This document shows positions 23,742 through 34,771 of a stretch of 64,000 nt of DNA, in pieces. Source of the stretch: Budorcas taxicolor (Eukaryota; Chordata; Mammalia; Artiodactyla; Bovidae); the NCBI RefSeq assembly GCF_023091745.1, contig NC_068910.1, positions 185,101,670 to 185,165,669 on the forward strand. The letters are read 5' to 3'. The notes under the pieces are model-generated. The model saw only the letters and a program-made list of their open reading frames with translations, made no database searches and was not told the DNA's origin. Within the stretch, counting starts at the first letter, position 1. Each line of letters opens with the position of its first letter. The translations under genes were made by a program, and so were the position numbers.

Positions 23742-24023
23742 GGGAGAAGGCAATGGCACCCCACTCCAGTACTCTTGCCTGGAAAATCCTATGGACGGAG
23801 GAGCTTGGTAGGCTGCAATCCATGGGGTCGCTACGAGTCGGACACGACTGAGCGAATTCACGTTCACTTTCACTTTTCACTTTCATGCATTGGAGAAGGA
23901 AATGGCAACCCACTCCAGTATTCTGGCCTGGAGAGTCCCAGGGAAGGGGGAGCCTGATGGGCTGCTGTCTCGGGGGTCGCACAGAGTCAGACATGACTGT
24001 AGTGACTCAGCAGCAGCAGCGGC
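23742..24023 (+). mobile_element. Bov-A2 dimer SINE
   Basis: Two Bov-A monomers ending in an (AGC)n-type tail. It is flanked by ttaggaattc at 23732-23741 and again within agttaggaattc at 24024-24035, the same target sequence that borders the neighbouring BovB. Confidence 0.92.
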
Positions 24024-24034
24024 AGTTAGGAATT

Positions 24035-24076
24035 CATAGGATTTCACTGATTCTTCATAGGATTTCACTGATTCTT
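24035..24076. repeat. Perfect 21 bp tandem duplication
   Basis: The unit starting cataggatttcac occurs twice with no mismatch (24035-24055, 24056-24076), just outside the Bov-A2 target site. Confidence 0.95.
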
Positions 24077-25109
24077 TGAATAAGGAATACTCATTTCAAT
24101 AAGGAAGCATCAGTGGCCATGCACTGGAATATGCCCCATGCTGCGTTATTTCTGAGATTCCAGGAAGGCAAGCGTGAAGAGCGAAGACCACAGGGGCAAG
24201 GAACTGCTAGCAGAATGCTGAGCATTTGTGAGTGCAACTGCTTCTAGCTTCAGTGCCAGCAGGTAGGACCTTTTGAATGTTGCCCTTTCCCTGTTTCAGT
24301 TTTTCCTCTTTTGCACTGCTCTGTGATCTTATCTCCTGAATTTGACAATCACTATGCAGGCACCCTTTCCTGCACCTGAAGTGCTAGTAAACTCAGTGAA
24401 AAGTGTTTAGGGATGTAGAATTCCTGCTGTTTTAGGGACTGCGGAACCTTGCTTTGTCTCTAAGAGGACAAATGGCTTTGAACAAGTATAATTCAGCTAT
24501 ACAGAAGGACCATACACGAAGGCATTTCTGGTACTTCTCCACAATGATGGTTAATACCTTGACCACTGATAATATGTAAAAGACTTTAATAGTTGGAAAT
24601 AATATGCTTGAGTCTTTAAAATCATAAAGATCAATGTAAAACTTGCAATTGGGTCCTAATAAAATCATTGGTGTATTTTTATATTGGTGAGATTTGGTCC
24701 AAGAAGTTTAGTTGACTTCAGTTTTAACATATACTAACACCATAATCCTTTCCTGACCAAGACCAAGACTGGTATAATTTCAAGATTTATTTTATTAAAA
24801 GTTAAAAATACAGTGTCTGGAATAAGAAAAGAAATAGAATAACCATACCTGTCTGATTAAACCACCTCTGTGTTACTGAAGTTAAATCTGAGCATTGCAT
24901 TTTATACGAAGGCACTTGGTATAATAAATGTCTGAAAATTATTTCAAATGATAAATATTAGAAGTTACTGAAGGAAATACAGGAAAGGAAATTACTAAAA
25001 TGAAAAAACATAAAGTCTATAATAGTCAAACTTTCCTAGAGGTATCTGGTGGGGAAATCAAGGTTCAGCAATGTAGATTAATTTCCTTCTCCACTAGTGA
25101 GGAAATTGT
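24077..25109. other. Single-copy DNA
   Basis: The first ~300 bp are less AT-rich than the rest. No repeat, exon or RNA gene recognised. A frame at 24432-24668 (minus) has no domain. Confidence 0.45.
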
Positions 25110-25240
25110 ATTCACTTACTCATTCATTCATTGAATAGTTATGAGCTCCTCTGTGTGCCAAGCATTGTACTGGGGATTGCAGATAAGAAAGGGAACAAAA
25201 CACAAAATATTCCTGTATTCAAGGAGCTCCCATTGATTTT
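25110..25240. mobile_element. L2 3'-region fragment
   Basis: cattcattcattgaatagtt, ctgtgtgccaagcattgtac, ggggattgcagataagaaa and then aggagctcccatt follow the L2 3' order, in antisense relative to the element. Confidence 0.65.
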
Positions 25241-25328
25241 TTGCACCTTAAAATGTAAAAGTTCATACAGGGTTATCATTACCATCTTTCTAAATTCCAT
25301 ATATATGTGTTAGTATACTGTATTGGTG

Positions 25329-25593
25329 GAGAAGGCGATGGCACCCCACTCTAGTACTCTTGCCTGGAAAATCCCATGGATGGAGGAGCCTGGTGAGCTG
25401 TAGTCCATGCGGTCTCAAAGAGTTGAACACGACTGAGTGATTTCACTTTCCCTTTTCACTTTCATGCATTGGAGAAGGAAATGGCAACCCACTCCAGTGT
25501 TCTAGCCTGGAGAATCCCAGGGACGGGGGAGCCTGGTGGGCTGCCGTCTATGGGGTCGCACAGAGTCAGACACGACTGAAGTGACTTAGCAGC
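25329..25593 (+). mobile_element. Bov-A2 dimer SINE inside L1
   Basis: Complete dimer flanked by a perfect 14 bp target-site duplication, atactgtattggtg, at 25315-25328 and 25594-25607. It lies in the inverted half of the L1, so it arrived after the L1 insertion. Confidence 0.95.
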
Positions 25594-25811
25594 ATACTGT
25601 ATTGGTGTTTTTCTTTCTGGCTTACTTCACTCTGTATAATTGGCTCCAGTTTCATCCACCTCATTAGAACCGATTCAAATGTATTCTTTTTAATGGCTGA
25701 GTAATACTCCATTGTGTATATGTACCACAGCTTTCTTATCCATTCGTCTGCTGATGGACATCTAGGTTGCTTCCATGTCCTGGCTATTATAAACAGTGCT
25801 GTGATGAACAT
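25594..25811 (-). pseudogene. L1 ORF2 C-terminal remnant
   Basis: Minus-strand frame encoding part of the C-terminal region of L1 ORF2p (the L1 endonuclease/reverse transcriptase), recognisable by WYIYTMEYYSAIKKN. About 70 codons remain, with no endonuclease and no catalytic RT core. It lies in the inverted half of the insertion. Confidence 0.85.
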
Positions 25812-26158
25812 TTAGAAAGATGGTAATGATAACCCTGTATGCAAGATAGCAAAAGAGACACAGATGTAAAGAACAGACTTTTGGACTCTGTGGGAGAGGG
25901 AGAGGGTGGGATGATTTGGGAGAATGGTATTGAAACATGTATACTGTCATGTAAGAAATGAATCACTAGTCTAGGTTCGATACAGGATACAGGATGCTTG
26001 GGGCTGGTGCACTGGGATGAACCAGAAAGATGATATGGGCAGGGTGGTGGGAGGGGGGTTCAGGGTTGGGAACTCATGTACACCTGTGGTGGATTCATGT
26101 CAATGTATGGCAAAACCAATGCAGTATTGTAAAGTAAAAAAAAAAAAGTAAAAGTTCA

Positions 26159-27027
26159 GAGTAGATTTCTATTATAATTCTAACTTTAGAGCTTAAAATT
26201 CTTAGCAATATTTTAGTTAAGATCATTGTTGGGAACAAAAATGCTTCAGAAACTCTTTCTGTGGGGTTTTAGATGTCTGTTATGTGGATGCTTCTGCTGC
26301 CCTTAAATTTAAAGACAGCATAGAACACATGATTCCATCTGGATAAGAAACTAAAGGAAAAAAAAAACACATTGTGAACTTTATTCAACGAGGGCTAACA
26401 AAAATATTGAGTCTGTAGAGGTTCATCTGAAATTAGACAGCCCACCTTTCTCAGACTTTGATTTCCAGTTTCACATGTGCATTCGCGCCATGTATTGTAT
26501 GGGTCAATGGGCTGAAGCCACATGGTTTTTAAGGTAGTTAATATTATCAAAGGAGCATCTGGAGGATGTTCAAGGTTAATGAGAATTCCATCTTTGAACA
26601 TTTCATTGAATGTTGGGAGTTTCTTCTAAAATGTCTAGACTCAGTAAGCTATCATTTTATCAACAGGAGCTAAAAATTTGCTAATTAACATTCTCTGTTT
26701 TCACAAATAAAATGTCAGAAAGGAATAAATGACACTCTCAAAGTTTCTCCATTTAAAATATGAAAGGATGTAGACTCATAAAGCAAACAGACATATGTGT
26801 ATATACAGACTCACACATATGTGGATAACATAATACAAAAGCAAGTTGTGCAAATATGGTCTCAAAGTAGTTTTCTATAAAACACAGATGTTTGATTATA
26901 TTGCAGCATTATTAACTTAAGTGAAGCACACTTAAAATATTCTATTTTTATTTTGAGATACATTTCTTATTCCAAAGTCATTTTTTCCTTTTATTTTCTA
27001 AGAAAGTTCACTCAGTATTCTGTTGCA
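26159..27027. other. AT-rich single-copy DNA
   Basis: No element recognised. A 68-codon minus frame (26395-26601) lies in a slightly less AT-rich part and has no recognised domain. Confidence 0.45.
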
Positions 27028-27150
27028 GGTGAGGGCACCAAGACTGAAAATGGTGAAGTGACTCCTCTAAAATCACAGTTACTAAAGGGATGAGTCAGGA
27101 TTGATTGAAATAGTGATTCTCTGACTAGATCATCCATGTGTTTCATTTAC
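27028..27150 (-). mobile_element. MIR fragment
   Basis: Minus-oriented MIR: 'accaagactgaaaatggtgaagtgactcctctaaaatcacagttac...gatgagtcaggattg' follows the MIR core order. Confidence 0.55.
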
Positions 27151-27174
27151 TCTTTAATTACACTCTGATTCTGG

Positions 27175-27445
27175 CCTCCCTGGTTGCTCTGGCCTAATTT
27201 GATTTATAAAAGTGTTTTTTTTTTTTTTTTTCCTGTTTTCTGTGTGTTAATGTTAGATTAGATAATAGAACAAAGAGAAAATTTTCAGGTGTTGAACTCA
27301 GATTCTAACATGCACACACATATAGACACTAACTATTTCCAAGAGGGAAAGTAATTCCAAAGAGTTAAGTCTTAAAAAAAAAATCAAAAGCCTGCTGAAA
27401 AATTGATTTTATCATTTTTTGGATTTCATCTTCTTTTCACTATTT
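27175..27445. repeat. Direct duplication, copy A
   Basis: This 271 bp of otherwise single-copy sequence is repeated in the same orientation at 27560-27820. I count roughly 15-20 substitutions plus length changes in the T- and A-runs, so the duplication is old. It matches no repeat family I know. Confidence 0.9.
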
Positions 27446-27559
27446 TCTGAAGGTGGTATGATGATATGTAATATGGTCCAGACATTTTTATTTATCTATT
27501 TATTTTTTACTTAACTATAGTTGATTTATAGTTGATTTATAATTAAGTAAAAAATAAAT
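27446..27559. repeat. Spacer between duplicates with hairpin
   Basis: Contains 16 bp perfect inverted arms (tttattttttacttaa at 27499-27514, ttaagtaaaaaataaa at 27543-27558) around a loop with gttgattta repeated twice. The loop resembles a scrap of L1 3' end. Confidence 0.75.
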
Positions 27560-27820
27560 CCTCCCTTGTTGCCCTGACCTAATTTGATTTATCAAAGTGG
27601 TTTTTTTTTCTGTTTTCTGTGTGTTAATGTTAGATTATATAATAGAACAAAGAGAAAATTTTCAGGTGTTGAACTCAAATTCTAACATGCACATACATAT
27701 AGGCACTAACTATTCTCCAGAGGGAAAGTAATTCCAAAGAATTAAGACTTAAAAAATCAAAAGGCTGCTGCAAAATTGATTTTATCATTTTTTTATTCCA
27801 TCTTCATCTTTTCACTATTT
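27560..27820. repeat. Direct duplication, copy B
   Basis: Second copy of 27175-27445. It runs straight into the 5' border of a BovB at about 27821, so the BovB or a later deletion removed whatever followed. Confidence 0.9.
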
Positions 27821-29996
27821 GATTGATTATATTCTTTGCAGCCAAAGATGGAGAAGCTCTATACAGTCAGCAAAAACAAGAGGGGAGCTGACTGGGGCTC
27901 AGATCATGAACTCCTCATTGCCAAATTCAGACTTAAGTTGAAGAAAGTAGGGAAACCACTACACCATTCAGGTATTACCTAAATCAAACCCCTTATGATT
28001 ATATGGTGGATGAGAAATAGATTTAAGGGACTAGATCTGATACATAGAGTGCCTGATGAACTATGGACTGACCATCCCCATGGAAAAGAAGTGCAAAAAA
28101 GCAAAATGGCTGTCTGAGGAGGCCTTACAAATAGCTGTGAAAAAAAGAGAAGTGAAAAGCAAACGAGAAAAGGAAAGATATAAGCATCTGAATGCAGAGT
28201 TCCAGAGAATAGCAAGGAGAGATAAGAAAGCCTTCCTCAGTGATCAGTGCAAAGAAATAGAGGAAAATAACAGAATGGGAAAGACTAGAGATCTCTTCAA
28301 GAAAATTAGAGATACCAAGGGAACATTTCATGCAAAGATGGGCTCGATAAAGGACAGAAATGGTATGGACCTAACAGAAGCAGAAGATATTAAGTAGAGG
28401 TGGCAAGAATACACAGACGAACTGTACAAAAAAGATCTTTATGACCAAGATAATCATGATGGTGTGATCGCTCACCTAGAGCCAGACATCCTAGAATGTG
28501 AAGTCAAGCGGGCCTTAGAAAGCATCACTACAAACAAAGCTAGTGGAAGTGGTGGAATTCCAGTTGAGCTATGAGCTATTTCAGATCCTGAAAGATGATG
28601 CTGTGGAAGTGCTGCACTCAATATGCCAGCAAATTTGGAAAACTCAGCAGTGGCCACAGGACTGGAAAAGGTCAGTTTTCATTCCAATCCCAAAGAAAGG
28701 CAATGCCAAAGAATGCTCAAACTACCACACAATTGCACTCATTTCACACACTAGTAAAGTAATGCTCAAAATTCTCCAAGCCAGGCTTCAACAATACATG
28801 AACTGTGAACTTCCAGATGTTCAAGCTGGTTTTAGAAAAGGCAGAGGAACCAGAGATCAAATTGCCAACATACACTGGATCATGGAAAAAGCAAGAGAGT
28901 TCCAGAAAAACATCTATTTCTGCTTTATTGACTATGCCAAAGCCTTTGACTGTGTGGATCACAATAAACTGTGGAAAATTCTGAAAGGGATGAGAATACC
29001 AGACCACCTGACCTGCCTCTTGAGAAATCTCTTGCAGGTCAGGAAGCAACAGTTAGAACTGGACATGGAACAACAGACTGGTTCCAAATAGGAGAAGGAG
29101 TACGTCAAGGCTGTATATTGTCTCTCTGCTTATTTAACTTCTATGCAGAGTACATCATGAGAAATGCTGGGCTGGAAGAAGCACAAGCTGGAATCAAGAT
29201 TGCTGGGAGAAATATCAGTAAACTCAGATATGCAGATGACACCACCCTTATGGCAGAAAGTGAAGAGGAACTAAAGAGCCTCTTGATGAAAGTGAAAGAG
29301 GAAAGTGAAAAAGTTGGCTTAAAGCTCAACATTCAGAAAACGAAGATCATGGCATCTGGTCCCATCACTTCATGGGAACTAGATGGGGAAATAGTGGAAA
29401 CAGTGTCAGACTTTATTTTTTTGGCCTCCAAAATCACTGCCGATGGTGACTGCAGCCATGAAATTAAAAGACGCTTACTCCTTGGAAGAAAAGTTATGAC
29501 CAACCTAGATAGCATATTGAAAAGCAGAGACATTACTTTGCCAACAAAGGTCCGTCTAGTCAAGTCTATGGTTTTTCCAGTGGTCGTGTATAGATGTGAA
29601 AGTTGGACTGTAAAGAAAGCTGAGCTTGAAGAATTGATGCTTTTGAACTGTGGTGTTGAAGAAGACTCTTGAGAGTCCCTTGGACTGCAAGGTGATCCAA
29701 CCAGTCCATTCTAAAGGAGATCAGCCCTGGGATTTCTTTGGAAGGAATGATGCTGAAGCTGAAACTCCAGTACTTTGGCCACCTCATGCAAAGAGTTGAC
29801 TCATTGGAAAAGACTGATGCTGGGAGGGATTGGGGGCAGGAGGAAAAGGGGACGACAGAGTGTGAGATGGCTCGATGGCATCACTAACTCTATGGACATG
29901 AGTCTGAGTGAACTCCGGGAGCTGGTGATGGACAGGGATGCCTGGCGTGCTGCGATTCATGGGGTCGCAAGGAGTCAGACACACCTGAGTGACTGA
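27821..29996 (+). pseudogene. BovB endonuclease end/reverse-transcriptase ORF, five or more breaks
   Basis: Visible parts: endonuclease SDHE near 27900-27915; linker 28056-28397, ending at an in-frame TAG (28395-28397); RT core 28543-29091 with FIDYAKAFD (motif A); 28971-29672 with GVRQGCILS and RYADD (catalytic motif), running to the region before the C-terminus; and the C-terminal piece 29775-29996. One frameshift is a 7 bp micro-duplication, gagctat at 28566-28572 and 28573-28579. Another is a one-base loss near 29030. Both catalytic RT motifs are present, but the protein cannot be made in one piece. Confidence 0.9.
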
Positions 29997-30012
29997 ACTC
30001 AACTGAACTGAA
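27821..30012 (+). mobile_element. BovB LINE, 5'-truncated
   Basis: Begins in the last third of the endonuclease and runs through the complete RT and C-terminal part to the ACTGA tail at 29990-30012. I see no convincing target-site duplication. Confidence 0.93.
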
Positions 30013-30246
30013 GGTCAAGAGTTATTCTTACCATTTTTTTCATTCTTTTTGGCTTTTTGTTTGTTTGTTTGTTTAGATCTGTTATTCTTTTTTTCCTGCT
30101 ATCTTTTTTTGTGTCTGATGTCTTTCAGTGGTTTTGATATTTTTGGTGCTTCTCTGTATATTCTAAGTTTAATGCATCTAATGGGTATTACTTTCATGAC
30201 CAGAAAACATTGTCATTAAAAATTTTTTTTTAAACTCAAAAATAAG
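30013..30246. other. T-rich single-copy DNA with (TTTG)n
   Basis: Contains a TTTG tetranucleotide run at about 30055-30074 and several T-runs. Confidence 0.7.
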
Positions 30247-30469
30247 GCTACCCGCTCCAGTATTCTTGGACTTCACTAATGACTCAGCTGGTAAAGAATC
30301 TGCTTGCAATGTGGGAGACCTGGGTTTGATCCCTGGATTGGGAAGATTCCCTGGAGAAGGGAACGGCTACCCACTCCAATATTCTGGCCTAGAGAATTTC
30401 ATGGACTGTATAGTACATGTATTTACAAAGAGTTGGACATGATTGAGCAACTTTCACTTTCACAAGAAG
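30247..30469 (+). mobile_element. Bov-tA-type SINE
   Basis: Starts with a short extra piece (ggctacccgctccagtattc) before the tRNA-like head (cagctggtaaagaatctgc), then a Bov-A unit ending gattgagcaactttcac. The extra leader suggests a distinct Bov-tA subtype. Confidence 0.85.
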
Positions 30470-31639
30470 AAACCAAAATATTTCAATAGGATTGGAAAAA
30501 ACAGCTTTTTGGAATCTCTTGAGGCTATGACAGATAAGTAGTTATCTGCATTAAGTCAATAAATTGCATAATATCTGGATCCTGGATGAATTTTACTATC
30601 CTCCTCCTCCACACACCCCCAAATGAAGGTAATTTGAATGTATGAGTGTGTGCTAGAGTTTATGTGTTGTACATATATGTGTATAGACATAAACTTCTTG
30701 AAACACATGACTCAGAAGTTTTCTATAATCTTCAATCAGTTAGTTTGTATAAATTGCCTGATTTATGTGTTTACTTGTGTGTGAGTATATGTATCTATTT
30801 GTGAATCTATAAACCTGAAAATAAAACTTTGAAATTTAGGAACATTTCTAAAACCTGTTTGTTCATATGGAAAAAATTTATGGTGTGTTACTTGATATTT
30901 TTCTTTTAGTATTTCAGACTTCTTTCTGAATATATTGTCTGAATGTTATTATGCTGTAGTCACTGCAAGATGTTATGATCACCGGTATACCTATTACCAA
31001 GCATAATAGTTTGTTTTATATAATTATGTGATAAAAATTTTAAGGCAGATGCTTTAGACACTTATACATCAAACATCAAACCTCATGAATGCCTCCTGTG
31101 CGATAAACTAATAAGGCTCTTCTTTCCTTGGCCACATGGCTTTATTTTGCATTTTTCTTAATCATAGAATATTCTTAATATCTCAGCATAGTCAAGGAGT
31201 ACACTCATGATTTTTAAGTGTCTCTTTTTCTGATCATGTTCTTAACTTTAAGCTGTCTATTGTGCATTCTGGATTTAAGCTCTCAAAAGGAGACAATCTT
31301 AATTTTATAATCAGATTCTTAGTTAATGTAAATAAACTATGAAGGCTAATGCTAATGTGTGCCCAATATTTGTTTTGCTATATGTCAAGAATATTATGGT
31401 GGCCCAGTCTTAAAATTTCTAATTGGAAAAAAACCCCTTTTCTTAGTATAATGAAATACTATCATGAAAAATATTTATCTTTAAAGTTATATAATTAAAT
31501 TTAGAGGCAAGCTAGGAGTAGGAGGTACAGGACTTAGGTTCACCCAGATCCCAGGGCTTCATATTGATTGGGTTGTTTCTGTGTCAGAAATTATTACTTC
31601 AGTTTACCCATGTAGAGCTTTTAAGAGTCTAAGACAAAA
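30470..31639. other. AT-rich single-copy DNA
   Basis: No element recognised. Confidence 0.5.
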
Positions 31640-31700
31640 AAATCTTTATTGAGCATCTACTCTGGGTCCAATAATGAAAAATTATCTTTATTGCCACAGA
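31640..31700. mobile_element. L2-like fragment
   Basis: tctttattgagcatctactc, followed by a diverged continuation, resembles the antisense L2 3' motif. Short and uncertain. Confidence 0.4.
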
Positions 31701-31996
31701 ATTTATAAATGTTTTGCAGATGATGGGAGAGTGGGTAACTGGGCCAGTTAGAATGATTGGTCCAGGTGAAGGTTGAGAGGAAGAGCCCTGAGTTTCTACT
31801 GCCTCTAAGAGTGACCAGACTGACACTTCTCCTTGATCAGTTTCCAACTCTGTAGGTTTATGTTTTATTTCAGGAATCTATCTATCCATCTAACAGTGGG
31901 ATAGAGTTGGCAAATCCAACTACCTGTCTCTTAATATGACTAGGAAAACAAATTCACAAAACAACTGACAGATCTCAGTTCAGTTCAGCAGCTCAA

Positions 31997-34771
31997 TCAT
32001 GTCTGACTCTTTGCAATCCCATGTACTGCAGCATGCCAGGCCTCCCTGTCCATCACCAACTCCCAGAGTTCACTCAAACTCACGTCCATTGAGTCGGCGA
32101 TGACATCCGACCATCTTATCCTCTGTTGTCCCCTTCTCCTCCCGCCTTCAATCTTTCCCAGTATCAGGGTCTTTTCCAATGAGTGAGTTCTTCACATCAG
32201 GTGGCCAAAGTATTGGAGTTTCAGCTTCAGCATCAGTCCTTCCAATGAATATTCAGGACTGATTTCCTTTAGGATGGACTGGTTGGATCTCCTTGCTGTT
32301 CAAGGAACTCTTAAGAGTCTTCTTCAACAGCACAGTTCAAAGGCATCAATTGTTCAGCACTCAGCTTTCTTTATAGTTCAACTCTCACATCCATATATGA
32401 CTACTGGGAAAAAACCATAGCTTAGACTAGACAGATCTTTGTGGGCAAAGTAATGTCTCTGCTTTTGAATATACCGTATAGGTTGGTCATAACTTTTCTT
32501 CCAAGGAGCAAGCGTCTTTTAATTTCATGGTTGCAGTCACCATCTGCAGTGATTTTGGAGCTCCCCAAATAAAGTCAGCCAGTGTTTCCACTGTTTCCCC
32601 ATCGTTGTGCCATGAAGTGATGGGACCAGATGCCATGGTCTTAGTTTTCTGAATGTGGAGCTTTAAGCCAACTTTTTCACTCTCCTCTTTCACTTTCACA
32701 AGAGGCTGTTTAGTTCTTCTTCACTTTCTGCCATAAAGGTGGTGTTTTCTGCATATCTGAGGTTATTGATATTTCTCTCAGCAATCTTGATTTCAGCTTG
32801 TATTTCAACCACCCCAGCATTTCTCGTGATATACTCTGCATATAAGTTAAATAAGCAGAGTGACATTATACAGTCTTGACAGACTCCTTTCCCAATTTGG
32901 AACCAGTCTGTTGTTTCATGTCCAGTTCTATCTGTTGCTTCTTGACCTGCATACAGATTTCTTAGGAGGCATGTCAGGTGGTCTGGTATTCCCATCTCTT
33001 TCAGAATTTTCCACAGTTTGTTGTGATTCACACATCAAAGATGTAGTCAATAAAGGAGAAATAGATGTTTTCCTTGAACTTTCTTGCTTTTTTGATGATC
33101 CAGTGGATGTTGGCAATTTAATCTCTGGTTCCTCTGTCTTTTCTAAAACCAGCTTGAACATCTGGAAGTTCACGGTTCACGTACTGTTGAAGCCTGGCTT
33201 GGAGAATTTAGAGCATTACTTTGCTAGTGTGTGAGATGAGTGCAGTTGTGCGGTAGTTTGAGCATTCTTTCATTGGGATTGAAATGAAAACTGACCTTTT
33301 CCAGTCCTGTGGCCACTGATGAGTTTTCCCAATTTGTTGGCACACTGAGTGCAGCAGTTTCACAGCAGCATCTTTTAGGATTTGAAATAGCTCAACTGGA
33401 ATTCCATCACCTCCACTAGCTTTGTTCGTAGTGATGCTTCCTAAGGCCCACTTGACTTCGCCTTCCAGGATGTCTGGCTCTAGGTGAGTGTGAGTGATCA
33501 CACCATCATGATTATCTGGGCCATGAATATTTTTTGTAAAGTTCTTCTGTGTATTCTTGCCACCTCTTCTTAATTTCTACTTCTGTTAGGTCGATACCAT
33601 TTCTGTCCTTTATTGTGCCCATCTTTGCATGAAAAGTTTTTTTAGTATCTCGAATTTTCTTGACAAGATGTCTAGTCTTTCCCATTCTATTGTTTCCCTC
33701 TATTTCTTTGCATTGATCACTGAGGAAGGTTTTTTTTTTTTTTTTTTTTTTAATCTCTTCTTGCTATTCTTTGGATCTCTGCATTCAAATGGGTGTATCT
33801 TTCCTTTTCTCCTTTGCCTTTTGCCTCTCTTCTTTTCATAGGTGTTTATAAGACCTCCTCAGACAACCAGTTCGCCTTTTTGCATTTCTTTCTCTTGGGG
33901 ATGGTCTTGATCACTGCCTCCTGTACAATGTTATGAACCTATGTCCAGAGTTCTTCAAGCACACTATCAGATCTAATCCCTTGAATCTATTTATCACTTC
34001 CACTGTACAGTCATAAGGTATTTTGATTTAGGTCATACCTGAATGGCCTAGTGATTTTCCCTACCTCCTTCAACTTAAGTCTGAACTTGGCAATACGGAG
34101 TTCATGATCTGAGCCACAGTCAGCTCCCAGTCTTGCTTTTTGCTGACTGTATAGAGCTTGTCCATCTTTGACTGCAAGAAATATAATCAATCTTATTTCA
34201 GTATGACCATCTGGTGATTTCCATGTGTAGAGTCTTCTCTTGTGTTGTTTGAAGAGGGTTTTTTGCTATGACCAGTGCATTCTCTTGGCAAAACTCTGAT
34301 AGTCTTTGCCCTGCTTCATTCTGTACTCCAAAGGCAAATTTGCCCGTTTCTCCATGTATTTCTTGACTTCCTACTTTTACATTCCAATCCCCTCTAATGA
34401 AAAGGACATCTTTTTTGGGTGTTAGTTCTAGAAGGTCTTGTAAGTCTTCATAAAACCATTCAACTTTAGCTTCTTCAGTATTTTGGTCAGAGCATAGACT
34501 TGGATTACTGTGATATTGAATGGCTTACCTTGGAAACAGAGAGATCATTCTGTCGTTTTTGAGATTGCATCCAAGTACTGCATTTCAGACTCTTTTGTTG
34601 ACTATGATGGATACTCCATTTCTTTAAGGACTGTTGCCCATAGTAGTAGATATGATGGTCATCTGAGTTAAATACACCCATTCCAGTCCATTTTAGTTCA
34701 CTGATTCCTAAAATGTTGATGTTCACTCTTGCCATCTCCTGTTTGAGCACTTCGAATTTGCCTTGATTCAT
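31997..34771 (-). pseudogene. BovB ORF with altered RT catalytic motif
   Basis: The minus-strand ATG at 34771 opens an 88-codon piece of the endonuclease N-terminus (ILGISELKW, with the catalytic-type Glu kept) before a frame change. Further pieces: 33501-33208 and 33173-32928 (RT start), 33031-32696 (RT middle), 32699-32487 and 32179-31997 (C-terminal). In the RT the catalytic motif reads YAEN instead of YADD (near 32745-32756). Both catalytic aspartates are changed, so this copy would be inactive even without its frameshifts. Confidence 0.88.

Larger units (their letters stand above)
25266..26147. mobile_element. L1 with 5' inversion and target-site duplication
   Basis: 25266-25813 is antisense L1 (end of ORF2 and start of the 3' UTR, split by a Bov-A2). 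25814-26147 is the continuing 3' UTR in sense, ending in a poly-A tail. A perfect 26 bp inverted repeat marks the switch (25266-25291 and 25814-25839). An 11 bp target-site duplication, gtaaaagttca, flanks the whole at 25255-25265 and 26148-26158. The short tail and intact duplication point to a fairly recent insertion. Confidence 0.9.

Noticed and set aside
24035..24076. CRISPR-like repeat
   Set aside because: Only two adjacent units without spacers, in a vertebrate genome.
27821..29996. Reverse-transcriptase gene as a host or functional gene
   Set aside because: BovB retrotransposon with stops and frameshifts; similar copies recur through the window.
29990..30030. Target-site duplication for the BovB at 27821-30012
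   Set aside because: Compared both borders; only trivial matches such as tgaagg were found.
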